Assembly: GCA_016936555.1 (NCBI GenBank)
Contig: JAFGXR010000045.1
Coordinates: 1-32,213 of the forward strand
Direction of reading: 5' to 3'
DNA length: 32,213 nucleotides
From: Spirochaetales bacterium
GTDB taxonomy: Bacteria > Spirochaetota > Spirochaetia > DSM-2461
Under the pieces are notes generated by a model that was not told the origin of the DNA, did no database searches, and was given only the letters and a program-made list of their open reading frames with translations. Positions 1-6,646 of the stretch are shown here, piece after piece (position 1 is the stretch's first letter; every line of letters starts with the position of its first letter). The position numbers and the translations under genes were made by a program.

Positions 1-384
1 TCCGCTGATCACTGCGACGAAGATGAGGGAAAGGATGATACCGTCCGTTGCGGTCCGCTTCATTTTTTTTCTGTCGCCGCTTCCCATGGCGCGGGACAGG
101 ACTGACCCGGACCCGAGACTTATACCCATTGCGGCCGCTCCAATGGCCATGACCACGGGAAAAGTGAACCCCATGGCCGCCAGAGCATCAGTACCCAGCC
201 GGGAAACGAAAAAAGTATCGGTGAGATTAAATATCATTATGGCGAGAGATCCCCCGATTCCCGGCCAGGTCAAAGCCAGGAGATGGCCGCGGACAGGACC
301 TACGAGCAGATTTCTCTTGTTTCTGTTTTTCATCACCTGGAGTATATCCTTATTGATCTTCCCGTATAAAGCGGTTTCTCTCAT
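1..384 (-). CDS. MATE-family multidrug/cation efflux transporter, N-terminal part
   Basis: The minus strand gives 128 uninterrupted codons running off the window edge, so the C-terminal two thirds are missing. A short charged N-terminus leads into LALTWPGIGGSLAIMIFNL, then LTDTFFVSRLGTDALAAMGF, a glycine-rich helix and GSGSVLSRAMGSGD. This is the typical first-helices pattern of MATE (NorM/DinF-like) antiporters, inner-membrane proteins that exchange drugs or cations for Na+ or H+. The ATG at 384 is preceded directly by AGGAG with no spacer, so the next in-frame ATG (333) may be used instead. A TGTGCATATGCA palindrome lies 4 nt upstream of the start, which suggests co-regulation with the metal/redox genes at 3.5-7 kb. 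The substrate cannot be told from the sequence. Confidence 0.9.
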   Translation of the reverse strand, partial: MRETALYGKINKDILQVMKNRNKRNLLVGPVRGHLLALTWPGIGGSLAIMIFNLTDTFFVSRLGTDALAAMGFTFPVVMAIGAAAMGISLGSGSVLSRAMGSGDRKKMKRTATDGIILSLIFVAVISG

Positions 385-388
385 CTCC

Positions 389-402
389 TGTGCATATGCA
401 TT
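389..402. promoter_or_regulatory. Palindromic operator copy 1 (TGTGCATATGCATT)
   Basis: The core TGCATATGCA (391-400) is a perfect 10-bp palindrome, and 12 of 14 positions match the perfect copy at 3480-3493. It lies between the divergent MATE and DUF1007 genes, just upstream of the MATE start and just upstream of the -35 box of the DUF1007 promoter. It could therefore act on both genes. Binding by a regulator is inferred. Confidence 0.65.
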
Positions 403-406
403 AAGA

Positions 407-435
407 TTGACATAAAAAGAACATACTGTTATCAA
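407..435 (+). promoter_or_regulatory. Probable sigma-70 promoter of the DUF1007-NicO operon
   Basis: A perfect -35 TTGACA (407-412) is followed after 17 nt by TATCAA (430-435), a 4/6 -10 box. The predicted transcription start falls on or next to the ATG at 442, and no Shine-Dalgarno sequence precedes that ATG. The mRNA may be leaderless or very short-leadered. Confidence 0.5.
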
Positions 436-441
436 TAAACC

Positions 442-1074
442 ATGAAAAAACGAATTCTCTACACTCTTTTCCTGTTTATTTCTTTTTCGCACCTGCAGGC
501 TCACCCTCACATGGCTATCTATTACAGCTGCGATTTTCATTTTGAAGAAAGCGAACTGAAAGGAGCCTGGATCAATTTCGCATTCGACAGGTTTTTCTCC
601 GTCGATATCACAAATACCTATGATCTGGACGGCAACGGAGTTTTCAGCCCTGAAGAGACTGAGGAAATCTACAACCACGCTTTTATCAATCTTGAACATT
701 ACGGCTTTTTTATCAGCATCCGCGATAGGGGCGGGAGAACCTCACCTGAAACCGTTTCGGATTTTTATGCCTATACCGATGATGAAGAGATCCTCAATTA
801 CCGGTTTTATATAAATCTGAAGGAGAACAGAGAACGGGAGTTCTACCTGTCGGTTTACGATCCTACCTTCTTCTGCGCCACCTATATGGCCGATGAAACC
901 CCCGTTTCCGTAACGGCGGATCCTCCGGTTCAAAGTTCCTACGCCATAGAGGAGAACACAGATTATCCGGTGTATTACGATCCCCTGGCTCCGGCTTCCG
1001 ACACGAGTACCTATGATGAATGGCGTCCCGGTCTGAATACCTATTTTCCCGAGGAAATCCACTTTGTCTATTAA
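442..1074 (+). CDS. DUF1007-family periplasmic protein, partner of NicO transporter
   Basis: This is a 210-residue protein with a Sec signal peptide (about residues 1-20, KRILYTLFLFISFSHLQA). The mature protein begins HPHMAIYYSC. The His-Pro-His motif right after the cleavage site is a hallmark of DUF1007 proteins, which are usually encoded next to RcnA/NicO-type nickel/cobalt transporters and are thought to handle metal in the periplasm. A DLDGNGVFSPEE stretch near residue 60 resembles an EF-hand loop, also common in this family. The 3' end overlaps the TTG start of the NicO gene by 11 nt, so translation is probably coupled. The start is fixed by the signal peptide although no ribosome-binding site is visible. 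Metal binding is inferred from the family and neighbour. Confidence 0.8.
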   Translation: MKKRILYTLFLFISFSHLQAHPHMAIYYSCDFHFEESELKGAWINFAFDRFFSVDITNTYDLDGNGVFSPEETEEIYNHAFINLEHYGFFISIRDRGGRTSPETVSDFYAYTDDEEILNYRFYINLKENREREFYLSVYDPTFFCATYMADETPVSVTADPPVQSSYAIEENTDYPVYYDPLAPASDTSTYDEWRPGLNTYFPEEIHFVY

Positions 1075-1942
1075 GCCGCTCACAATGATTCTTACACTTC
1101 TTTTACTGACAGTCCTGCCGTCATTTTATCTGACAGCCAATCCTTTTCTCGGAAATACGGAAAAAGAGCAGCCCGTCGTCCGCCCCCCTTCATCGGGAGG
1201 TTTTATGGTGGAGACGCAATTGAAATTCAGAGAGATTCTGGCAGACAAACTGGAAGGTTTTGAAGAAGGATCCAACCCCGCACTCTATTTCCCGCTCCTG
1301 GGAGCGGCTTTTCTCTACGGGATTCTCCACGCCGCAGGCCCGGGACACCGCAAGACTGTCATTTTCTCCCTTTTCCTCTCCCGGAAAACCCGATGGTACG
1401 AACCCCTTGCCGCGTCCTTTGTCTCGGCAGGAGTCCATGGAGGAACAGCCGTCATTCTCATACTCCTCTTCCAGCTCCTGTTCAACAGCATCCGCTCTGC
1501 CGATGTTCAGAATATCAGTTCATGGCTGGAGGGGATCAGTTATTCCCTTCTGATGCTTCTGGCCTTGTGGTTTCTCTTCCGGCGTCACAGTCATCGTCAT
1601 GACCGGGAGATCCATGGCAATATATACGGTACTCTGGCCGCCTCGAGCTTCTTCCCCTGTCCGGGCGTCATTATGATCATGACGTTTTCCGCCGCTCTCG
1701 GGGTACTGAAAACCGGCATTCTGGCTGTAATCAGTTTATCGGCCGGTATGGGGGCGACCATTTCCCTGGCAGCCTATCTGGCTTATTTCGGGCGGGAGAG
1801 CCTCTTTCTGCTCCTCAAGGAAAAAGAGCGGTTTGTGGAGAGAACAACCGCAATACTGGAAAAAGGGAGCTATCTTTTCCTCTTTATTTTCAGCCTCTGG
1901 ATGGCTTATCCTTTTTTCAGGACGATTCTCCTCCCGGACTGA
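1064..1942 (+). CDS. NicO/RcnA-like nickel/cobalt transporter
   Basis: A 292-residue polytopic membrane protein. Helix 1 of the core carries LYGILHAAGPGHRKTVIFS (about residues 84-102), matching the HAxGPGHxK signature of NicO/RcnA nickel-cobalt exporters. A histidine-rich cytoplasmic loop, RRHSHRHDREIHG (about 172-184), and ASSFFPCPGVIMIMTF (about 190-205) are the other family marks. The family exports Ni2+/Co2+ or delivers them across the inner membrane. The TTG at 1064 has GAGGA 8 nt upstream and overlaps the DUF1007 gene. An alternative ATG at 1085 lacks a ribosome-binding site. The gene ends 2 nt before the stop of the convergent kinase, leaving no room for a terminator. Confidence 0.87.
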   Translation: MSIKPLTMILTLLLLTVLPSFYLTANPFLGNTEKEQPVVRPPSSGGFMVETQLKFREILADKLEGFEEGSNPALYFPLLGAAFLYGILHAAGPGHRKTVIFSLFLSRKTRWYEPLAASFVSAGVHGGTAVILILLFQLLFNSIRSADVQNISSWLEGISYSLLMLLALWFLFRRHSHRHDREIHGNIYGTLAASSFFPCPGVIMIMTFSAALGVLKTGILAVISLSAGMGATISLAAYLAYFGRESLFLLLKEKERFVERTTAILEKGSYLFLFIFSLWMAYPFFRTILLPD

Positions 1943-1944
1943 TT

Positions 1945-3393
1945 TCATTGTTCCGCAGGGAGAGTAAAGCAGAACTCCGCCCCCTGTCCCGGTTCCGACT
2001 CCACCCAGATCCGCCCCCTGTGGAGCAGAACGATTTTCCGGCATATGGCCAGCCCTAGCCCTGTTGAGGTTTCCCCTCCCGTCGGTTTGGCCGACAGTTT
2101 CTGAAATTCCAGAAAAGCGTGCTCTTTATCATAGCGGTTCATACCGGGACCGCTATCCCAGATGCGGAAGACCACGCGCCCTTTTTTACTCTTGAGATTG
2201 ATGATGATCTCTCCCCCCGGCTCGGTAAACTTTACGGCGTTACTGATCAGGTTATCAACGACCTGGGAAATCCGGTCCGCGTCGAAACGTATGGGAGGCA
2301 GTTCTTCCGACTTCAGATTCAGTGAGATCTGTTTTTTTTCAGCCAGTTCATAGAAGATGGAATCAAGCCGCCCGGCTACCAGACCGGTAAGGGAATTCTC
2401 CTTGAGAAACAGTTTCCCCGTCCCTTTTTCAAGACTTGTAATATTGAGAAGATCATTGAGAAAAGCCATCATCTTTCCGGAAGACTGTGATATGGTTGAC
2501 AGGGCTTTGGCGATGTGATCGGAAAACTCATCTCTCGATTTATCGAGGAGCCTGTTGCAGATCATTTCGATATTGGCCAGCGGCACACGAATATCATGAG
2601 CCACCATCCCGATCAGATTGTTTTTCTGTTCATTGAGATTGCTCACTTTGGTAAAGGCTTCCAGCAGTTCAGCCTGGGTGATGATTCTGCAGTAGAATTC
2701 TTCCGGAGAATAGGGCTTGCTGATAAAATCATTGGCCCCCGATTTGAGAAATGTAGCTGATGAGGCTTTTGTTGAAGGATGGGATATCCCGATAATGGAG
2801 AGGTGCTGCTTGTCATACTGTTCCCGGAGAATTTTGACCAGTTCATAACCGTTCATATGGGGCATCTCGAAATCGCTGATGACGATCCTGATATCGGGAT
2901 TGGACTCGATAAGCCCCAGAGCTTCCATACCGTCTCCCGCTTCCATAACGGTAAACTTTGTCTGTTCCAGGATGTACCGGCTGATCTTTCTCGCCGAAGG
3001 GGAATCATCGACTATAAGAACTTTAATTTCCCTGTTCAGTTCCATTCTCCGGACAGCATAAAAAAGATCATCGTAACTCTGCTTGCGGTTTTTGGAGATA
3101 AACTCGAGAATATTCTTCTCCTGTAGCATTTCTCTCAGCTCAGCTGTATATTCCCTGTCTGAAAACAGGATGACAGGTATGGTACGGAAGGAAATCAGCC
3201 TGATCGTATTCTGCCATTCATCATTGTCGGGATCCATATCCACAATGGCGGCGAAATAATCTCCTTTCATGATTTCCAGAGAGGCTTCCTGATAATCGGC
3301 ACAGAGAACGGTTTTGAAATTCCCCTGCTCCAATATCTGCTGTATTTCACGAGAAACTGATTTATCGCTTTCAATAATCAGTAGGCGGTCCAT
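1945..3393 (-). CDS. Hybrid sensor: receiver-receiver-histidine kinase
   Basis: A 482-residue soluble protein with no membrane segment or sensor domain. Domain order: a degenerate receiver (residues 2-117, VDMD around 51-54, Lys about 101); a canonical receiver (123-240, acid pair Asp129/Asp130, phospho-acceptor Asp174 in ISDFEMPHMNGYELV, Lys226); HisKA with the H-box VAHDIRVPLANIE (His266); then HATPase with an N-box (DNLISNAVKFT), DSGPGM and GLGLAI. It probably autophosphorylates and integrates signals from other kinases through its receivers. I chose the ATG at 3393 because the receiver fold starts there; a TTG at 3429 would add 12 atypical residues. It is divergent from the DUF5320 operon and has no partner regulator next to it. 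Its targets are unknown. Confidence 0.9.
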   Translation of the reverse strand: MDRLLIIESDKSVSREIQQILEQGNFKTVLCADYQEASLEIMKGDYFAAIVDMDPDNDEWQNTIRLISFRTIPVILFSDREYTAELREMLQEKNILEFISKNRKQSYDDLFYAVRRMELNREIKVLIVDDSPSARKISRYILEQTKFTVMEAGDGMEALGLIESNPDIRIVISDFEMPHMNGYELVKILREQYDKQHLSIIGISHPSTKASSATFLKSGANDFISKPYSPEEFYCRIITQAELLEAFTKVSNLNEQKNNLIGMVAHDIRVPLANIEMICNRLLDKSRDEFSDHIAKALSTISQSSGKMMAFLNDLLNITSLEKGTGKLFLKENSLTGLVAGRLDSIFYELAEKKQISLNLKSEELPPIRFDADRISQVVDNLISNAVKFTEPGGEIIINLKSKKGRVVFRIWDSGPGMNRYDKEHAFLEFQKLSAKPTGGETSTGLGLAICRKIVLLHRGRIWVESEPGQGAEFCFTLPAEQ

Positions 3394-3451
3394 TAATTTA
3401 ATGATAAACGCCCTGCATTTACTTTTCAAATCATCAATTCATTCCAGACAC

Positions 3452-3493
3452 TTGACAATTCAGTTCACCGGGAGTATATTGTGCATATGCACA
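3452..3493 (+). promoter_or_regulatory. Promoter with perfect 14-bp palindromic operator (copy 2)
   Basis: The -35 TTGACA (3452-3457), a 17-nt spacer and the -10 TATATT (3475-3480) form a strong sigma-70 promoter. TGTGCATATGCACA (3480-3493) is a perfect 14-bp palindrome that starts on the last base of the -10 box and covers the predicted start site. This is classic repressor geometry. It drives the DUF5320 pair at 3524 and perhaps the DUF134 gene. Confidence 0.75.
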
Positions 3494-3523
3494 TTTGTGA
3501 TTTAAATTATCGGAGGTAATGAT

Positions 3524-3832
3524 ATGAGAGGAAACAGAAAAGGACCTGAAAACAGAGGTCCCCAAACAGGAAGAGGCCTGGGATACTGCAGCGGAAGCGA
3601 CAGGCCGGGCTTTGAAAGCAATGAAGCTCCCATGGGCCTGCGGCGGGGCGGCGGATACGGCAGAGGCGCCGGCCGCGGTCAGGGCAGAGCCATGGGAAGA
3701 GGAATGGGACGCGGCTTTGGAAGAGGATATTATGAAGCGGAGGGATTTGATAATTCGGTTCAGCAGAATATACTCGAGCGTCTGGAGAAAATTGAAAATC
3801 TCCTGAATAAAGGAGACGGTTCTGAATCATGA
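3524..3832 (+). CDS. DUF5320-like glycine/arginine-rich small protein
   Basis: A 102-residue protein in three parts. The N-terminus (GPENRGPQTGRGLGYCSG) resembles the GPMTGRGxGYC start of DUF5320 proteins. A Gly/Arg/Met repeat follows (about residues 40-68, repeated GRG and MGRG). The C-terminal helix (QQNILERLEKIENLLNK) looks like a short coiled coil. DUF5320 genes usually travel with NifX-family proteins and 4Fe-4S MinD ATPases, as here, but their function is unknown. GGAGG lies 7 nt before the ATG. The stop overlaps the next start by 4 nt. The single Cys in the GYC motif could be a metal ligand, which is speculation. Confidence 0.75.
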   Translation: MRGNRKGPENRGPQTGRGLGYCSGSDRPGFESNEAPMGLRRGGGYGRGAGRGQGRAMGRGMGRGFGRGYYEAEGFDNSVQQNILERLEKIENLLNKGDGSES

Positions 3833-4017
3833 AAGGGAACGGCAGAGGACCTGAAAACAAAGGTCCCGGAACAGGACGCAAAATGGGGTTCTGTTACGGA
3901 TGGGGCAGACCGGGGTATGAAAACGATGAAATCCCCGGAGCACCGTCGCGCCTCTCCGGTCACTTTGATAATGGAAACAGAAAGAAAATCCACAATCAGA
4001 GTGAACTAATGAATTAA
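3829..4017 (+). CDS. Second, shorter DUF5320-like protein
   Basis: A 62-residue product whose N-terminus (GPENKGPGTGRKMGFCYG) is clearly paralogous to that of the preceding gene, including GRPGYENDEIP against GRPGFESNEAP. It lacks the Gly/Arg repeat and the coiled-coil tail, so it looks like a duplicated N-terminal module followed by about 20 unrelated residues. Its ATG overlaps the upstream TGA (ATGA), indicating translational coupling. It may be a functional small partner or a decaying duplicate. Confidence 0.65.
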   Translation: MKGNGRGPENKGPGTGRKMGFCYGWGRPGYENDEIPGAPSRLSGHFDNGNRKKIHNQSELMN

Positions 4018-4040
4018 CAGAACGGGCAAAATGCTCTAAT

Positions 4041-4077
4041 ATGAAAAACATGCTGTACGTCACGGCATGTTTTTCAT
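4041..4077 (+). terminator. Strong hairpin with U-tract between DUF5320 pair and DUF134 gene
   Basis: ATGAAAAACATGC (4041-4053) and GCATGTTTTTCAT (4065-4077) pair perfectly over 13 bp. T-G-T against A-C-G extends the stem to 16 bp (one G-U) with a 5-nt loop. The inner CATGCTGT/ACGGCATG stem followed by TTTTT fits an intrinsic terminator. It ends 19 nt before the DUF134 ATG, so it either insulates that gene or attenuates read-through into it. Confidence 0.65.
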
Positions 4078-4096
4078 GAAAGCAAGGGAGTATTGG

Positions 4097-4420
4097 ATGC
4101 CCAGAAGATTTAAACATAGAAATTGCCGGCACCTCGACGGTGACAGGAATTTCAAACCATCAGGAATACCTTCCAGAGAACTGGAAAAGGTGGAAATGAA
4201 ACTCGACGAGTTCGAAGCGCTCCGTCTCTGCGATTACGATGGAATGAGCCAGATCGAAGCCGGAGAAGCGATGGGTGTCTCCCGGGGAACCGTACAGAGG
4301 CTACTCCTGTCGGGCCGCAAAAAAATCGTCGACGTTCTTCTCCATTCCAAAGAGCTGGTTGTTCATAATATAACGGCTAACCACGACAACACCAGCCTTC
4401 CCCGGAATGGGAATCAATAA
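4097..4420 (+). CDS. DUF134 (UPF0251) family HTH DNA-binding protein
   Basis: The ATG at 4097 has AGGGAG 6 nt upstream and gives 107 residues beginning MPRRFKHRNCRHLDGDRNFK, the typical UPF0251 start (MxRPxxxR...FKPxGIP). The middle holds the sigma-70 region-4-like helix-turn-helix: MKLDEFEALRLCDYDGMSQIE and then AMGVSRGTVQRLLLSGRKKI, where MSQIEAGEAMGVSRGTVQRLL is the HTH. Members are predicted transcription factors that co-occur with DUF5320, NifX-family and MinD-ferredoxin genes. An in-frame ATG at 4067 lies inside the upstream hairpin and is unlikely. It is the only regulator inside the palindrome-controlled cluster and so the prime candidate to bind TGTGCATATGCACA; this is inferred. Confidence 0.85.
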   Translation: MPRRFKHRNCRHLDGDRNFKPSGIPSRELEKVEMKLDEFEALRLCDYDGMSQIEAGEAMGVSRGTVQRLLLSGRKKIVDVLLHSKELVVHNITANHDNTSLPRNGNQ

Positions 4421-4432
4421 ACAGAATCAGTC

Positions 4433-4477
4433 TTGACTTCTTGTCTCCGGAAAGGTATCTTTAGCGTGCATATGCAC
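4433..4477 (+). promoter_or_regulatory. Promoter with palindromic operator (copy 3)
   Basis: The -35 TTGACT (4433-4438), a 17-nt spacer and the -10 TATCTT (4456-4461) are followed 4 nt later by the perfect 12-bp palindrome GTGCATATGCAC (4466-4477). That covers the expected transcription start. It drives the NifX-like gene and both ATPases. Confidence 0.72.
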
Positions 4478-4507
4478 TGAAAGAAATTAGAATTCCCGGA
4501 GGAACAA

Positions 4508-4873
4508 ATGAATATAGCATTCTGCAGCACAGGTTGTGAGCTTAAGTCCGAACTGGACGACAGATTCGGAAGGACAACATATTTTCTGATCTATAAAACG
4601 GAAACCAGCGAAATCATCTGTATTGAAAATGAGGCCCGCATGGCCAAGGGAGGAGCCGGATCCCAGGCTGTACAGCAACTTATAGACCATAACGTTTCCG
4701 TGGTAATCGCTCCCGAAGTAGGCCCTCAGGCCATGGATGCCTTGAAAAGATTCAACATCACACCATACAACCAGAAAGGGGCGAAAACAGTTGAAGAAGC
4801 CCTTGCTCTCTGGAAGGATGAAAAACTTCCCCTGATCGAAGAACCCGGCGCCAAAGGTCTTCACAAGGCGTAA
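4508..4873 (+). CDS. NifX/ORP-like dinitrogenase Fe-Mo cofactor-family protein
   Basis: A 121-residue single-domain protein with the Fe-Mo-cofactor-binding fold shared by NifX, NifY, the NifB C-terminus and the orange protein ORP. It has MNIAFCSTGCELKSELDDRF at the start, then FGRTTYFLIY, GGAGSQAVQQLIDHNVSVVI and IAPEVGPQAMDALKRFNI. Members bind metal-sulfur clusters without being nitrogenase subunits. No nif structural genes are present, so a nitrogenase role is unlikely. GGAGG lies 5 nt before the ATG. The gene ends 2 nt before the first 4Fe-4S ATPase, an arrangement like ORP loci in Desulfovibrio, where MinD-type ATPases partner a Mo/Cu-cluster protein. Confidence 0.85.
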   Translation: MNIAFCSTGCELKSELDDRFGRTTYFLIYKTETSEIICIENEARMAKGGAGSQAVQQLIDHNVSVVIAPEVGPQAMDALKRFNITPYNQKGAKTVEEALALWKDEKLPLIEEPGAKGLHKA

Positions 4874-4875
4874 CA

Positions 4876-5727
4876 ATGAAAATAGCCATTCTAAGCGGAA
4901 AAGGGGGAACGGGGAAAACGACCGTTTCCAATAATCTTGCGGCCCTGATCTCAGAGGCTGTTCTGATCGATTGTGATGTGGAAGAGCCGAACAGCCATAT
5001 TTTTATGGTTCCCCGGATTACCGGAGAGGAAGAGATTCAGACCGGTTATCCCGTTGTCGATGATGATAAATGCATCCATTGCCGCAAATGCGCCGATTTC
5101 TGCCATTACAACGCCATTATAGCAGGTGCTGCAGCGACAATGCCTCTGAAGGATCTATGCCACGACTGCGGTGGTTGCCGGCTCGTCTGTCCTGCCGGAG
5201 CGATCACATATGAGAAAAAGGGAATCGGCACCATATATACGGGAAAGAGCCGGTTCGGATCGGACTTCCTCTACGGGCAGCTTCACCTCGGAGAACTGTC
5301 CGGTGTAAAGATCATCAACAGGCTGAATGAAATGACCGCAGACAGGGACCTTGTTCTGGTAGACTCGCCTCCGGGAACCTCCTGCTCCACTGTAGCCGCC
5401 CTGGAAGACAGCGATTATGCTGTCATCGTCACCGAGCCGACTCCTTTCGGGGTCAGCGATATGAAAATGGTAGTCGAAATGCTCAGGGAAATGGAAATTC
5501 CCTTCTCCGTCGTTGTGAATAAAGCCGGTCTGGGCGATAAGGAAGTCTACGATTACTGCCGAGGGGAGAATCTTTCCATTTCAGGAGAAATACCCTTTGA
5601 CAGATCCGTGGCGGAAGCCTACGCGTCGGGAAAGCTCGCTGTGGAAATCAGCGATGAAAACAGAAGCCTCTACAATACATTGTGGCTGAATATTCGAAAG
5701 GAAGCGGAGAAAAGCCATGAAAATTAA
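4876..5727 (+). CDS. MinD/Mrp-type P-loop ATPase with 2x4Fe-4S ferredoxin insert (first copy)
   Basis: 283 residues. The deviant Walker A SGKGGTGKTT (7-16) and LIDCDVEEPN mark the MinD/Mrp/Nbp35 family. A ferredoxin domain is inserted with Cys66/69/72/76 (CIHCRKCADFC) and Cys95/98/101/105 (CHDCGGCRLVC), enough for two 4Fe-4S clusters. LVLVDSPPGTSC supplies the Walker B region, and TEPTPFGVSDM follows. Such paired ATPases are thought to load or transfer metal-sulfur clusters onto NifX/ORP-like clients. The stop overlaps the next start by 11 nt. Confidence 0.9.
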   Translation: MKIAILSGKGGTGKTTVSNNLAALISEAVLIDCDVEEPNSHIFMVPRITGEEEIQTGYPVVDDDKCIHCRKCADFCHYNAIIAGAAATMPLKDLCHDCGGCRLVCPAGAITYEKKGIGTIYTGKSRFGSDFLYGQLHLGELSGVKIINRLNEMTADRDLVLVDSPPGTSCSTVAALEDSDYAVIVTEPTPFGVSDMKMVVEMLREMEIPFSVVVNKAGLGDKEVYDYCRGENLSISGEIPFDRSVAEAYASGKLAVEISDENRSLYNTLWLNIRKEAEKSHEN

Positions 5728-6586
5728 GGAAATCGTTGTCATTTCAGGAAAAGGCGGAACGGGGAAAACAACTCTGACAGCCTCACTCGTTCCTTTTCTG
5801 GAGGATGCCGTTATTGCCGACTGCGATGTCGATGCTCCCGATCTTCACATACTTCTCAATCCCCGGAGCGAAGAAGAGGAAACATTCTCCGGTTCCGCTA
5901 AAGCGGTAATCAATGAAGATCTCTGTACCCATTGCAATCTATGTATTGATCACTGCCGGTTCGGCGCTATTGATGACACTCCCCGTATCAACCCCATGAA
6001 ATGTGAGGGCTGCGGTGTTTGTGAATACATCTGCCCCGTTGATGCGATTGCCCTGAACGATGTGACAACAGGTACTGTTTTCAAGGGAATGACCGGATAC
6101 GGCCCGATGGTTCATGCCAGGCTCGTACCGGGAGAGGAGACTTCGGGAAAACTCGTATCGCAGGTAAGAAACGAAGCGAAAAAAAGAGCCGAATCCGATG
6201 GAAAAAGATACGTCCTTATCGACGGTTCACCGGGAATAGGCTGTAATGTTATTTCCTCTATAACAGGAGCATCGACTGTTCTTATCGTAACGGAACCTAC
6301 TCTTTCGGGACTGCACGATATGAAGCGTGTGCTTGAAGTGGCGGCGCGGTTCTCCGGAAAGGTATTCGTCATAATTAATAAATATGATCTATCCGTGGAG
6401 ATGACGCGGAGAATTGAAAAAGAAGCTGAAGACAACAACGCCCCCGTACTGATGAAACTGCCTTTCGACAAAAAGATCGTGCAGGCTGTTACGGAGAAAA
6501 AAATCCCGTCGCTTGCTGAGCCTGACCTGTTTGAAATGGCAGGGTGGAAGAATCTTCTGCAAAGACTCAGGGATCCGGAGAGTTGA
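5717..6586 (+). CDS. MinD/Mrp-type P-loop ATPase with 2x4Fe-4S ferredoxin insert (second copy)
   Basis: A 289-residue paralogue of the preceding protein with the same architecture: Walker A SGKGGTGKTT (10-19), Cys70/73/76/80 (CTHCNLCIDHC) and Cys96/99/102/106 (CEGCGVCEYIC), then LIDGSPGIGCNV, TEPTLSGLHDM and VIINKYDLS. The second copy has SPGIGC where the first has SPPGTSC. The two probably form a heterodimer, as is usual for adjacent copies, acting on the NifX-like proteins either side. AAGGA before the overlapping ATG serves as ribosome-binding site. The stop codon lies inside the -35 box of the next promoter. Confidence 0.9.
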   Translation: MKIKEIVVISGKGGTGKTTLTASLVPFLEDAVIADCDVDAPDLHILLNPRSEEEETFSGSAKAVINEDLCTHCNLCIDHCRFGAIDDTPRINPMKCEGCGVCEYICPVDAIALNDVTTGTVFKGMTGYGPMVHARLVPGEETSGKLVSQVRNEAKKRAESDGKRYVLIDGSPGIGCNVISSITGASTVLIVTEPTLSGLHDMKRVLEVAARFSGKVFVIINKYDLSVEMTRRIEKEAEDNNAPVLMKLPFDKKIVQAVTEKKIPSLAEPDLFEMAGWKNLLQRLRDPES

Positions 6587-6622
6587 CTCTAAGGGCTTCA
6601 GCAGGTATATTGCATATGCACA
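6583..6622 (+). promoter_or_regulatory. Promoter with palindromic operator (copy 4)
   Basis: The -35 TTGACT (6583-6588) shares bases with the upstream stop codon. A 17-nt spacer leads to the -10 TATATT (6606-6611). The perfect palindrome TGCATATGCA (6611-6620), extended on the right to CA, begins on the last base of the -10, exactly as in copy 2. It drives the second NifX-family gene. Confidence 0.72.
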
Positions 6623-6646
6623 GCGTTAATTATCAGAGGTTAGAAA

